From Symbiodinium sp. CCMP2592 (Eukaryota > Sar > Dinophyceae > Suessiales > Symbiodiniaceae), in assembly GCA_905221615.1 (NCBI GenBank), contig CAJNDT010000001.1:3771265-3835264 (forward strand): a DNA stretch of 64,000 bases, in the 5' to 3' direction. A program made the translations under genes and the position numbers. Positions 33,209 through 43,007 of the stretch are shown here, one piece after another (position 1 is the stretch's first letter; every line of letters begins with the position of its first letter). The notes under the pieces were generated by a model that had not been told where the DNA came from, did not search any database, and worked only from the letters and a program-made list of their open reading frames with translations.

Positions 33209-33382
33209 TTGGGCTTTGGGTTTAGGGTTGCGCTTCCTCGGATTCTTTGATGACCTGTCAAAGCCAGTCATTAAAGTTGATTCACGAGAACATACCCTGT
33301 AAACCATGTCAAGCCCATGCACCTCACAATAAACGTGATAAGCCCTCAACCCGATTAAATTACTTGATAGCTGTGGAGGCCT

Positions 33383-33500
33383 GAACCCTAATATAGGGTC
33401 TTAATAATTACCCATGCTATCTTGGGGTTCTTTATTTATAGCTATAATATACTGTATCCCAAATTCCTAGTCTTTTTGTTACGGCCCCCATATTATAGAT
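33383..33500 (+). mobile_element. Family A element
   Basis: CCTAATATAGGGTCTTAATA ... TTGTTACGGCCCCCATATTA; diverged core. A second right-end fragment lies at 33540-33565. Confidence 0.75.
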
Positions 33501-33721
33501 CCCTTAGAGCACGCTTATAGACTCCTCTAAAGGAGCCCTAGTCTAATAATTAAGGCCCCTACATTACAGCTCTCCTGGCCTCGAAGATCGAAGTTCCTTG
33601 CGCCGAGGGTCGTCGCCCTTGCTGCCTCCCGTGCGGCGATGCACGCGATCACGGTGGAGGTGGAGATTTGGGTTTAGGAAAAGGGGTCTATAAGGGTTAC
33701 TATAAGGGCTATTCTAAGGGT

Positions 33722-33830
33722 TTAGCATTAGGTGCCTAAACAATTACTCGTACTATTTTGGGGGTTCCTTATAACTATAGCATAAGGGGCCCCCAAACCC
33801 TCTTCTAATGTTAAAGGCCCGTATATTGGG
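33722..33830 (+). mobile_element. Family A element
   Basis: AGCATTAGGTGCCTAAACAA ... AATGTTAAAGGCCCGTATATT, with core ACTATTTTGGGGGTTCCTTA. Preceded by the AAAGGGGTCTATAAGGGTTA module. Confidence 0.82.
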
Positions 33831-34704
33831 GTTTAGGGGCAGGGGCGAAGACTCAGCGGTCTTCAGGTCCTATGGCTCTGGCGGTTCCATGGAGCCACGG
33901 CTTCAGAAAAACACTCTGACATGATAATGACGATGGTCTGCGCAAGACCCATTTAATATCCGTACTACATGCTTGCACCATGTTGATCTTATAGTTCGAC
34001 CCGCAGATGCCCTAGCGGGGCATCGTCGTGGGATGTACCTTATGGTCCTGTAGGGAAGCTTTCCCCAAAAAAAAGAAGTGCCTTTGCGACAAACACTGAT
34101 AGAGGCTGTCGGAACAATTACCAACGCGAGTCCTTAGGGTCTCTCTTGTTAAGGCGTAGTAGGCGCATAGATTAGATTTCTTAGATCACCCAAGCCAAGC
34201 ACGGTGTCCGGAAGACTACGTCAAGGGTAACGATGACTCTAGCTATTCATAACCCCAACTACAAGTACTCACTTGCTAAGTCCCCTGATCCTCCAAGAAG
34301 CCGAAAAAAGGGACCCAGCAGACATTCCAGTCTCTGCATGCCAGGACCCCACCGTAACGATATCCGAGATCGCCCGGGGCTAATCTTACGGACGGTGTTG
34401 CATCAGCCTGCTTGCACTTGCGTCGGCCACTTTCGGCGCCCTTTTGTTGCTGAAGCCGTTCGATTTTTTTTGGTACAGAGTCCACGCTTAACCGGATTTT
34501 AGCCAGTTTGTTTGGCCTCTGATTAGTGGTTTGGCAAGGCTTAGCCCAGCTTACCGGAAAAGATTGCAACCCAGAGTTTGGCTGTTCTGTCCAGCGCTCT
34601 GGCCTGCTGTAGCATGCGTCGTACAGAGCAGCTCCTTGAATCCGAGGCTCTTGGGTCCTTTTTTCTTGGTCTGTTTCACTGTTGGGCTATGCTTTCTTTT
34701 ACAG

Positions 34705-34755
34705 GCACATGAAGAAAGACATGGCATTTTGAGGCTTTGCGCCAATCCGCGTCGG
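34705..34755 (+). CDS. Candidate 17-codon exon
   Basis: The acceptor GGGCTATGCTTTCTTTTACAG is among the best in the window. The exon reads AHEERHGILRLCANPRR and ends CGG|GTTAGG, phase 0-0. An unspliced 87-codon frame also spans it. Function unknown. Confidence 0.33.
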
Positions 34756-35042
34756 GTTAGGGTGCGGGCGGCTCACGTCCAAAACCTTCGATAAAGTGTT
34801 CATGCCTTTGGTGGTGGGGACTTGGGCTGGCCCAGAGAAGGTGCACATAACATGTTCATTACTGTGGTTTTCTGTCCTTTGTATATGTGCTTAGGCTGGT
34901 TTATGTACTTGCCTTTCCCTTCACACGTTTTGAGGTACACATTTCTCCTCCCTGCCGACCGAATCCTGCAAAACTCTATGTAAGTTATAAGCCCTGAACC
35001 CTAGGCCCAAACCGAAAACGCCAAATCCTGAAGCCCTTACCC

Positions 35043-35150
35043 TAATATAGGGGCCTAAATAATTACCTTAAAAATTATTCTGGGGGCTCCTTATAAAGGT
35101 TACAGTACAATGGTCCCCAAAGCCCTTTTCTAACTATTGAGGCCCCTACA
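35043..35150 (+). mobile_element. Family A element
   Basis: CTAATATAGGGGCCTAAATA ... ACTATTGAGGCCCCTACATTA, core TCTGGGGGCTCCTTATAAAG. Confidence 0.85.
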
Positions 35151-35267
35151 TTAAACCGACAGGAGCCCCCCTTTTAGCTCGAGGCCAGATGTTTGAGCCC
35201 TGAGTCTCTCCAGCAGCTGAAGGCCAGTCATGCTTGCTATGGTACTAGAAGGGTACTAAAAGGGTTT

Positions 35268-35345
35268 AGTATAGGGCCTTAATGATTCGAATAGGATTTT
35301 GGGGCCCATTGCACCACAATGAGATTCTAAAGGTATGGTAACCAG
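35268..35345 (+). mobile_element. Partial family A element
   Basis: AGTATAGGGCCTTAATGATT then TTTTGGGGCCCATTGCACCA; the right terminus is missing. A (CCATA)n tract follows at about 35370-35391. Confidence 0.55.
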
Positions 35346-35814
35346 AAGGGTTTAGGGTCTAGGGTACCGTACCATACCATACCATACCATGCGTATTGCA
35401 TTTAGATGTCATCAGGCTTGAATGTCCTGGGTTTTGAGGGCTTTTGGGAGTTGTAGGGTTTCGGTTTGTTAAGGGTTTCAGGGTTTGGTATCTTTCAGGT
35501 TCGATAGGGATTACGGCTAGTTCAAGCGCATTTAAAGTTTAAAGCTTTCGAGGTCCCACAGCCTAATGAGAAGGGTCTGATTCCGCTCCCTGCGTCATGC
35601 TAATCTGCTACAGGACGGAGGTGCAGTGTGACGTATGCTGGGGTCAATGTTGAGCCGGCAATCCGACAGACAAGGTAAGAGTATTGCAAAGATGCTAGAG
35701 AAAGCACTATGAGGTTGCCCTGTGCATGTGGGACCCCCTCGCAACCGTGCGATACAAGGGCACTGCAAGGGTTCACATTTTTTTTGTTGTTGGTATGGTT
35801 GGTGCTTCGAGCAG

Positions 35815-36041
35815 GCAGAGACCCGACGGCGGACAGAGCGCTGCATGGCCGAGAGGGAGATGGAGGGGACCGCGTTGTTCACGACACAGAGTTTCAGTTT
35901 GATTTTGGGATGATATCCACTCGTTGGGTTTCAGGAGTTTCACGCCATGTGCTTTACTGGCGGGTAAGTCCTGGGATTGTGCGTGTCCCCCCCGGGATGC
36001 TGCGACGTTGAGCCGTCGAGGCAACAACAAAATCTCTCCTG
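35815..36041 (+). CDS. Candidate three-exon segment with strong donors
   Basis: Exon 35815-35896 follows TTTTGTTGTT...TTCGAGCAG and reads AETRRRTERCMAEREMEGTA..., about 80 percent G/C at third positions. A 38-nt intron ends CGTTGGGTTTCAG. Exon 35935-35963 restores the split codon (VSRHVLYWR) and ends at a perfect GTAAGT. A 49-nt intron leads to exon 36013-36041, which ends at GTGAGC. All phases agree. The first exon would be a charged helix. Downstream continuation is unresolved. Confidence 0.48.
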
Positions 36042-36063
36042 GTGAGCTCAAGACGCATCTCAG

Positions 36064-36201
36064 ATGCAGTTGATCTTCTGGATGCCGGTGTTTTTGGGCC
36101 TGCCCCGATTGATTCTTACATGGGCTGGTGCAGGTAGATTCGTCGTTACCTGGAGCTGTCCGCCCTTCTCGGCCCCAGTGTGCTACTGCGTTCCCTTTTG
36201 A
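36064..36201 (+). CDS. Candidate hydrophobic ORF
   Basis: After GACGCATCTCAG an ATG opens MQLIFWMPVFLGLPRLILTW, then GRFVVTWSCPPFSAPVC, 45 codons to TGA. About two thirds of third positions are G/C. Two hydrophobic stretches suggest membrane association. It does not join in phase with the exon ending at 36041, so it may be a separate start or use another donor such as GTAGAT at 36134. Confidence 0.33.
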   Translation: MQLIFWMPVFLGLPRLILTWAGAGRFVVTWSCPPFSAPVCYCVPF

Positions 36202-36464
36202 TAATACGGCGAGTGTGAAGCTATTTGGGGCGCCCATTGTTTTGCTCTGGTTCTTGTGTAGCCTTCTTTATGCAGCCTTGCCAAGCGAAGCAGATGGTTC
36301 CGTTCGATGTCCTTCACCTCTGCCTTTGCACCCTGCCATGTGGGGCCACCGCTGAATGCTGAATCCTAAGCCCTGTACATCCTACAACCCGCGAACTGCC
36401 AGCAACATACAAGCACCACCACTCACGCTTCCAAGTAAGTCAAAGATCCAAGAACCTTTAAGCC

Positions 36465-36600
36465 CTAAACCCACCCAAAACCCCTAAACCCTAAACCACT
36501 AAAGCCCTAAACCCTAAATCCTACAACATCCACACCCAAGACCTTAAATTCCTAAACCCTAAACCCCTAAACCAAAGCTTCCTAAACGTCCAAACTCTAC
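36465..36600 (+). repeat. CCCTAAA telomere-like tract, C strand
   Basis: About twelve units, several perfect, with spacers. It ends just before the exon at 36611. Confidence 0.88.
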
Positions 36601-36610
36601 GAAATGCAAG

Positions 36611-36704
36611 GATCTTTCGGAAGATCGGTCTCGACCTGAATGACGATGCCTGGCCTCAGGTGCCTAACTCCCCTGAGGGGATGGCTCGGAGCTTGCTGCT
36701 TGGG
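36611..36704 (+). CDS. Candidate 31-codon exon after a CCCTAAA tract
   Basis: The acceptor is ACGAAATGCAAG. The exon reads IFRKIGLDLNDDAWPQVPNS..., about 70 percent G/C at third positions, and ends LLLG|GTACTA at a codon boundary. The frame stays open for 15 more codons to TAG. Downstream is a family A module. Function unknown. Confidence 0.5.
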
Positions 36705-36888
36705 GTACTATCCGGGGACCCTGAAGAGTTAGAGTAGGGTTCCTTCAAAGGGGTCTATAGGGGTTGGTATATGGATCCATAAGGGTGATATAAAATCGGG
36801 GCCTGAAGAATTAGACTAGGCTTCCTGCAAAGGGGCTACTACTATAAGGGCAACAAAAAGGTCAATTACTACTATAAGGGCTACGGAT

Positions 36889-36985
36889 TTAGTATAGGGG
36901 CGTTAACAGTCACCTACTACACTATTTTGGTGGTTCTTTATGATAATTATAGTAGAATGGGCTCCAAAACCCTAGACCCCTCTAG
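36889..36985 (+). mobile_element. Family A element
   Basis: AGTATAGGGGCGTTAACAGT, ACTATTTTGGTGGTTCTTTA, AGAATGGGCTCC, AACCCTAGACCCCTCTAGTA. Two tandem AAAGGGG...CTATAAGGG modules precede it (36745, 36824). Confidence 0.78.
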
Positions 36986-37736
36986 TATGGGAGTTCGGGG
37001 CTTCCAGGCGTAGGGTGCAAGGGCGTCTTAGGGTTGACATGTTTAGGGCTTTGGGGGGGGGGGCCTTGTGGCTTCGGAGTTCGGGGCTTCGAGTTTTTGG
37101 GGGTTTAGTGCGGGGAGGTCTTCGGGCTTAGGATGTGTATGGTGTTATGGGCTATTCTTTAGGAGTTCAGGGCCCTGGGGGTTGTGGGGTTCAGGGTTTA
37201 GGAGTTTAGGATCCGAGCTGATAGGGGTCCTAGGGCTGAACGTCTCTACCCTCACGACGACAGCTGCACCTCTTTTTCCGCAACTCTGGCCACTTTTTCG
37301 CTGCATTTTGGGCTCCAAAGCCTAGCTCAAAGGGTGCCGGGGAGCTCCTGAGCCCCGGACCTCTGGGCAGGCGGGGAGCTTTCGCCTTGAAAAACTACGG
37401 CGGGGCGCTCGTGGGATTTAGGCCCGTTTAGGCTGTGGGGTTCTGGGGTGAAGAGTCGGCAAGAATGTGCCGGGTTCTAGGGTGAATAGTCAGCCAATGC
37501 TGGAAGATACCCCAAAGCCCGGTTCGATTATTCATGCCCCTATAGCAGCGTTTTGCGATTGCGGACATCTTGCTGCCATAGTATTCTATAGTTAGCAGCA
37601 GTGTTTCCGTTTTTGGGATGTTGAGGTCAAGGAGGTTTTAGGCTTCAGGGCTTGGGGCTTCAGTCCTCGATGTGCTCCTGCTTCCGGTTAGGGCATCAGC
37701 GCAGAGCAGAGGGGTTTGGCGGGCTCATGGCTGCAG

Positions 37737-38040
37737 CCTGAGATTCGGAGGCCGATGGAAAGCAAGGAGGACGATGATCCATCGAAGATCGCGGATCAGA
37801 CCAAGGTGGTGGCCCTGTATGTGCCTTGCTAGCACATGGCACAGAGCGAGACCCTGGGCCCAAGGCTCCCTCAGAAGCCCAAAAGACACGAAGAGAACGG
37901 AACCCAAAGTAAAACACTTGGCATCATCCACAGAGCCACCAAAGGCAGAAGCAAGTCAGTGAGGAAACCATCCAACTTTCAATGCTCTAAGACCAAAGGA
38001 ACTCTCCCCAAAAGGACTTTCTCTCGTCCTTCCCCTTGTG
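37737..38040 (+). CDS. Candidate two-exon segment, acidic then lysine-rich
   Basis: Exon 37737-37805 follows CATGGCTGCAG and reads PEIRRPMESKEDDDPSKIAD..., 23 codons, phase 0-0, about 70 percent G/C at third positions. The donor is AAG|GTGGTG. A 69-nt intron ends GGCTCCCTCAG. Exon two from 37875 (KPKRHEENGTQSKTLGIIHR...) is basic and open until it runs into a family B element at 38040, so its real end is unclear. No family recognised. Confidence 0.43.
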
Positions 38041-38132
38041 GGGAGATTCCGAGAAAAAAACGGGACCCTACTATAGCACCCTAAGTAGTAGCATCTTGAT
38101 AAATAAGGTATCCCTATTTTTCGGGGAAACTC
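38040..38132. mobile_element. Family B element between two candidate exons
   Basis: GGGGAGATTCCGAGAAAAAA at the left and TATTTTTCGGGGAAACTCAC at the right are its terminal repeats; the core ACTATAGCACCCTAAGTAGT matches other B copies. The next exon starts 16 bp beyond it. Confidence 0.8.
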
Positions 38133-38147
38133 ACTGTTCCCTTCAAG

Positions 38148-38243
38148 GACTTCGATCCCTCGAAGATCGACTGGCCCTTCAATCGCCAGAAGCCCCTGGC
38201 CCTGAGCACCGGTCAAGTTGTGGAGCCCCTTGGCCGACCTGAG
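38148..38243 (+). CDS. Candidate 32-codon exon with strong codon bias
   Basis: After CTGTTCCCTTCAAG the frame reads DFDPSKIDWPFNRQKPLALS... with about three quarters G/C third positions. The donor is not clear; GT within CACCGGTCAAGTTG would shorten it. DPSKI also occurs in the exon at 37737, which hints at a repeated motif in one protein. Function unknown. Confidence 0.5.
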
Positions 38244-38335
38244 TTTCTTTTGGGGGGGTTTAGTTTAGAATAGGGTGCCTTTAAAGGGTCCCTCTAAAAG
38301 GGATCTATAAGGGCTACCATAAGGGTACGATCAAT

Positions 38336-38453
38336 GATATAGGGGCCTTAACCATTCGAAGAGGGTTTGGTGGTATGCATTATACTAAAACTAGAACTTA
38401 TAAGAAGGAACCCCAAAGCCCTATTATAACTATTGCGGCCCCTACATTAGGTC
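38336..38453 (+). mobile_element. Family A element, inverted core
   Basis: GATATAGGGGCCTTAACCAT at the left and ATTGCGGCCCCTACATTAGG at the right; the core includes AAGGAACCCCAAAGCCCTAT. Confidence 0.78.
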
Positions 38454-38810
38454 TTGAGGGTTCAGGGCTTTAAGCGCTTTCAGCGCTTAGGCCTTGAGGC
38501 TTTCAAGGCTTTCGATTCACAGATTCGGGCTTAGTGTGCTGAAGCAAAACCTGTTGGAGGAAAGATCCCTGTACAAACGGTAAGGGCTGGGTCTGACTCT
38601 GTGGCTTTTGGAGCCTCAAACTCTATGAATTAATATTAGGTGCAAGCGAGCAGATATGCAAGGCGGTGCAAAACATACTGTCTTGCAGATTCCAGGGAAC
38701 AGCTCAGCCCCATGCCATCATCCCAGGATCTTAGGCTACCTGGCCTTGAGCCCTGCGCTCTACACTAAACCATGAGCTGCAGGTACCCCCCAATTTTTGG
38801 AAGCTCTATA

Positions 38811-38925
38811 AACCCTTATAGAGCCCTTTAAATGAACCCTTATGGTAACCCTTTAAATGAACCCTTATAGTAACCCTTTAAAGGAACCCTTATAGTAACC
38901 CTCTAAAGGAACCCTAAAGGCCCCC
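38811..38925. repeat. 25-bp tandem array related to family A flanking module
   Basis: Four to five copies of CCCTTTAAAGGAACCCTTATAGTAA (25 bp, given here only as its family motif TTATAGTAACCC). Read on -, this is TTACTATAAGGGTTCC, the module found upstream of many family A copies. Confidence 0.85.
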
Positions 38926-39126
38926 AAATCTCGGGCCGTCAGCTGCGAAACTCGCAGCCATCAAGCCGCAAGCGCCTACAAATGTAAGTCCTGAACCACT
39001 GGTTCAAGCACGAGACTTCTTGCAAAGTGGTGTCACCCCTGAGCTTTTGTTGTGTTTTCGATGTGTTTTGCAAGTCTTACTTGTTGCTACCCTCGCCCTC
39101 CATAGCCATAAGACGATAGCTTAGCC

Positions 39127-39381
39127 ACCGCTCACCTGTCCGCGCCAGGATCGTCCACGATGATGGCTCGGAGTGGGCACTTGGCCATCTCAAGGGAGTT
39201 CCTGAAACCCTTGGCTACTTTCCGAAGACACTTGGCTGGCCTAGAAACGCGGAAGCAAGCTCCGGGGCATAAGCCGGACTGCCAGAAATGCTTTTCACTG
39301 TACACGGTCAAAGATGCTCTATTTGATTCCGTGATTCTCTACCTCGATACCATGACAGTCGATATGCCCAGTGGTAGTTAG
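39127..39381 (+). CDS. Candidate exon/ORF of 73 codons from ATG
   Basis: From ATG 39160 the frame reads MMARSGHLAISREFLKPLAT... and HKPDCQKCFSLYTVKDALF..., ending at TAG 39379. It extends upstream in frame to a possible acceptor at 39124. About 63 percent of third positions are G/C. A Cys-x2-Cys pair lies near residue 45. No known domain is evident. Confidence 0.45.
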   Translation, partial: TAHLSAPGSSTMMARSGHLAISREFLKPLATFRRHLAGLETRKQAPGHKPDCQKCFSLYTVKDALFDSVILYLDTMTVDMPSGS

Positions 39382-39599
39382 ATTTCCTTGTCACGAAGTT
39401 ACTGTTAAGGCAACCGTCTAGAGTGGGCCGGATAGTTTGTAGCGTGATCGGAGGACTAAACCGATAGAATTCGACTGTTGGTTGATGTTTTGGGTAGTCT
39501 GACTGAGGAATTACACGGTCTCCGTGGGAGAGTACCAAGAGATGATGAGGGACTTCGAGAACCAGGAGCAGCATCATGGCGATGATGAGGCCAGCAGCC

Positions 39600-40240
39600 G
39601 GGAAAAGAAATCTCTTGCTTGAAAGACGTAAACTCTAAGCCCGAAATCTTAAGCTTAGATAGTGAACGGGGGAACTTTAAAATTGCTGGCCTTATATATT
39701 AGCTCTATCTTAGAAAGTTTGATTTTTATTGGACCCGGTCGTTGAACAAGAGAGTAATCTCCCCTCCAAAACGGCACTTCTAAATCCTACATCTCAATTC
39801 GTTTAGCACCCATCTGACAATCCCGTTGCCTTACACCCCAAACCGCCCAAACCTTTGAGCCCCAAGGCCCGGGCCTGAGACATGGAAACAGCGCGTAATA
39901 ACAGGCCGAAGACCTAGGGGTGGAGTAGGCAACCGTTAACCTTTTTTGGGTAGGATAGTCCCTATATAATCCCGAAATAACCAACAAGGTTAACCTTTAG
40001 TTCCCCATGATACCCGCCCAAGAGTTGGGAACCGAAGAATAGCCTCTATCCTTAAGAGTAATCTATAGACTATAGAGAATCCCAGCACTATTTGGCCTTA
40101 ACCCGGTTTCCAACACACTGTAGCGTAACCCATGTACTTTCAACAGAGGGAGATGACCCTAAAAATTGGCACATTTACCTTTCTGAGGAACCTTGGTTAC
40201 TCTAGGTTCGAGTGTTTAAGGCCCCTAAATTATGCTGGTG
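39600..40240. other. Interval without supported genes
   Basis: AT-richer sequence with a partial inverted repeat around GGTTAACC (39905-40010) and a family A-like right end near 40217. No exon with splice support. Confidence 0.4.
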
Positions 40241-40529
40241 TTTAACTATTTTAGTCTAGGCGGTGCCTTTTGCTGTCGTATGTATCTGTACTTGCAATAG
40301 TGTCAGTATTGGTTTGTACATAGTAGGCGTAGTTCTTACACCACGATTCTGATTTTCTTCGAGAATAAAAGTCTTTCTGTGCTGCAGAGTCTTCACCGCT
40401 TTCCGAAGACATCACCCGCAAATCCATGCCAAAAAGGAATCCAAGATTCGGAAGCCGACTAGACATGTGGCCCTCAAGCCGTATGAGAGCCGGAAGCCCA
40501 ATGCCCAAAGCTGAAGCAAGCCCCTTAAA

Positions 40530-40770
40530 CCTAAACCCCGATAAGCACTACACCCTAAACCCCTAAACCCAAAAAAAACCCTGCACCCGTAAACCCCTGA
40601 GCCCCCAAAACCCCTAAACACTAAACCCTCAGCCGTAAACCGCCAAAGCCGGAAACCGCAAGCGCCAAAACCCTAGACCCCTAACCCCTAAACCCATAAA
40701 GCCCTAAACCTCTAAACCCTGACCCCCGAAAACCCGTAAACCCCTGGAACCCTAAAACCCCTAAACCCCT
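40530..40770 (+). repeat. Long decayed CCCTAAA tract, C strand
   Basis: About thirty units such as AACCCCTAAACCC with many changes, running up to the exon at 40775. Confidence 0.88.
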
Positions 40771-40774
40771 GGAG

Positions 40775-40864
40775 GTGGAAGAAGAACCCGGCCCTCCAGC
40801 TACACGAGCCATCCCAGCCGGTCCCCTTCCTGCACCGCTGGTAGAGCAACAGGCCGCGCTCAGG
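40775..40864 (+). CDS. 30-codon proline-rich exon between opposed telomere-like tracts
   Basis: The exon follows AAACCCCTGGAG and reads VEEEPGPPATRAIPAGPLPA..., ending AALR at a codon boundary before GTTCAGGGGTTTAGGG. Phase is 0-0. A CCCTAAA tract lies upstream and a G-strand tract starts at the donor, the same layout as 5865-5930. The acceptor is poor in pyrimidines apart from the repeat itself. Function unknown. Confidence 0.42.
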
Positions 40865-40985
40865 GTTCAGGGGTTTAGGGGGGAGGGAGATGGGGAGAGG
40901 GAGAGGGAGAGAGGGCCAGAGGGAGAGGCAGAGGGAGAAACGGAGTTTTAGGGTTTGGGGTTCAGGGTTTGGGGGTTTAGGGTTC
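40865..40985 (+). repeat. G-strand telomere-like tract with GGGAGA insert
   Basis: GGTTTAGGG units surround a (GGGAGA)n purine tract at about 40880-40945. Confidence 0.88.
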
Positions 40986-41334
40986 AGGGGGCTTCAGGGC
41001 GCTACGCACTCATGGTTTTGAGGTTTGTGCTATCGGGCTTAGGGTGCTGTTACCGTCGCTTCCCTGTATGTAGATAGGGCCGTTTCGGCGTATTTTCGCG
41101 CGACGGGCTTGTCGAGTGTAGTTGCGTTTGGAGTGTCGGACATTTCCTGCGTTTCCGGTTGCGGCTGTGCTGCATCTGTGCCACGGCCTTCACCCTTTGC
41201 TTGAACAAAACTGCTTCATCACCTCTACAGCTGCTACCATCAAGGAGAGCCCTCCACATCCCAGCCCCTAAACCCGAAACCCAAAACCCAAATCCCTAAA
41301 CCCTAATAGCAGTATCAGAAGCGATGTCCCTCCC

Positions 41335-41640
41335 ATGTTGGCGACCTGTCAGGCCCAGGTCTACTATGACGAAATGAAGGACAAACCCAAACAAGGCCGG
41401 CGGATGTTTGACCACTTGGATTTGCATCCCTCTCATTATATTGTATTATGGTTATGTTTTATGATAGTCTATTTTACTATGTTACTATATAGTATCGTAT
41501 ATATTTATATGTCATTAATTATTTATATGTCATATCTAGCTGTAGCAGCGGGCTGCTCTCAGTCTGGGAGCCCAGATCCCCACTCCATATATGCTGAATC
41601 CTACGCATCCCCGGACCTACAACCCGAAGCCCTGAACTAA
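41335..41640 (+). CDS. Candidate ORF with hydrophobic AT-rich middle
   Basis: The first 35 residues ([20 protein letters not shown]...) have about 60 percent G/C third positions and follow a CCCTAAA-type tract. The frame then enters AT-rich DNA encoding a long hydrophobic run (around [17 protein letters not shown]). The 101-codon frame may thus be a short exon (41335 to about 41420) running into an intron, or a true membrane protein. Confidence 0.3.
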   Translation: MLATCQAQVYYDEMKDKPKQGRRMFDHLDLHPSHYIVLWLCFMIVYFTMLLYSIVYIYMSLIIYMSYLAVAAGCSQSGSPDPHSIYAESYASPDLQPEALN

Positions 41641-41699
41641 GCACAAGTCGACATCTTGATCCCGGGCTCCAAAAGGCATCTGAATATCTGCATGTATGT

Positions 41700-41706
41700 G
41701 TATATG

Positions 41707-41740
<34 letters not shown>

Positions 41741-41868
41741 CTATATATATATATATATATATGTATATGAAAATATGTACGTTGTATATATACACACATT
41801 TGTCGGTACAGTGATAGATAGATATATAGACATAGATGCAGATGTAGACGCACATGTAGATCTCACGC

Positions 41869-41905
<37 letters not shown>

Positions 41906-41975
41906 TATGGATGTACATACGTACTTGCGTAAGTATGTAGGTATGTTTGTATGTAAGTAAGTACGTATGTACGCA
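41700..41975. repeat. TA microsatellites with GTAT/GATA edges
   Basis: Three (TA)n runs at about 41708-41738, 41743-41766 and 41871-41903, plus GTAAGTACGTATGT units. Frames here are artefacts. Confidence 0.95.
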
Positions 41976-42098
41976 TGTTTGTAAGTCTGACCCTGCTTAG
42001 CCACAAATCCTTGCAATTGCGCGGCTCGACAAGGATCGCGCAACAAGTAACAGAAAAGCAGCACACAGGAGTTTCAGAATATGCGGGACCTCCTATAG

Positions 42099-42389
42099 AC
42101 TCCCGAGGGATTGGATCCTTACTGCAAAGACCCATGCGAACCAAAATCATGGACTCCTTATTGTCGGGATCCCCACAAGTTCCTGAAAAACGGCGCTCTT
42201 ATCGCAAAGATCTCCAGAAGGGAGCCACCAAAATACCAACAGGTTTAGGGTTTAGGGTTTTAGGGTTTAGGGTTTAGGGTCAACACAAAATCGCTGAAAC
42301 CCTGAAGCCTGAAACCCGCAACTCGTTGCCGCAGCGGCGAGGCAAGGATGCCAAGCAAGAGACGCAGCTTCCCGAGCTGGTCTACCCAG
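42099..42389 (+). CDS. Two-exon segment with a cysteine repeat; intron of telomere-like ends
   Basis: Exon 42099-42242 (48 codons, phase 0-0, acceptor CCTCCTATAG) holds an internal peptide repeat: DPYCKDP and, after CEPKSWT, PYCRDPHKF. It then reads KNGALIAKISRREPPKYQQ. The intron 42243-42334 begins GTTTAGGGTTTAGGG and ends with a CCCTGAA-type tract and TTGCCGCAG. Exon 42335-42389 continues in phase (RRGKDAKQETQLPELVYP) to a GTCGGA donor. The peptide repeat and phase match argue for real coding. Upstream, the same frame passes through the TAG at 42096. Family not recognised; the cysteine spacing suggests a metal-binding or disulfide unit. Confidence 0.62.
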
Positions 42390-42415
42390 GTCGGAGAAGT
42401 TTTGGGGTTTAGGGT

Positions 42416-42990
42416 TTAGGATTTAGTTATTATTGGGTGCTTTGAGAAGCTCTGGGCTTTAGAAAGGGGTTTAGGTGTTGGGGTGCTTTTAGAGGCTTTG
42501 GCTTGGCGCTCTGTGCGTGTGCAGTATGTCTGTCTTCTTTTTCGGACGGAGGGCGGTTTGGGATCTTTGGGAAAGGGTCGGGGGTGGGAGGGAGGAGGCG
42601 TTGGGATCTTTTTGGATGTTGAGGCTTGGATCACCCTTCTTCTCCCCACGCGTCAACATGCTCGCACAGACTGGGATCTTGATCCCGGTAGCACCTAGTA
42701 AAAATAAAGGGTGCTGTGAACAGCAATGCGGCACATTGTTTAATACATGCCGACAGTCAGAACCCCGCTGTTAATGTGTGCACGAGTTGCCATGATAGAG
42801 AGGACACCCCCCAAAAGGTCGTGCGTCCTGATTAGCCGCAACAACTTCGTTAAACAGGGCCGCATGCTTAACAGGCGCGCAAACTGTAAGTGCAACCGCA
42901 AGCCACCAAATGCCGAACCTTCCTGACTGAGCCCCAGACTACCCAGAAGTGTCAGATCTCTCGGAGGCATCTCCGAGTATCCTGCGATCG
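42416..42990. other. Interval without supported genes
   Basis: Follows the G tract at 42400-42425. Frames on both strands of 60-85 codons are present without splice support. Confidence 0.35.
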
Positions 42991-43007
42991 AAGCCCGGCC
43001 GCCTCAG

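Noticed and set aside
35773..36237. 154-codon minus-strand frame
   Set aside because: Shadows the + strand exons with consensus GTAAGT and GTGAGC donors and higher third-position bias.
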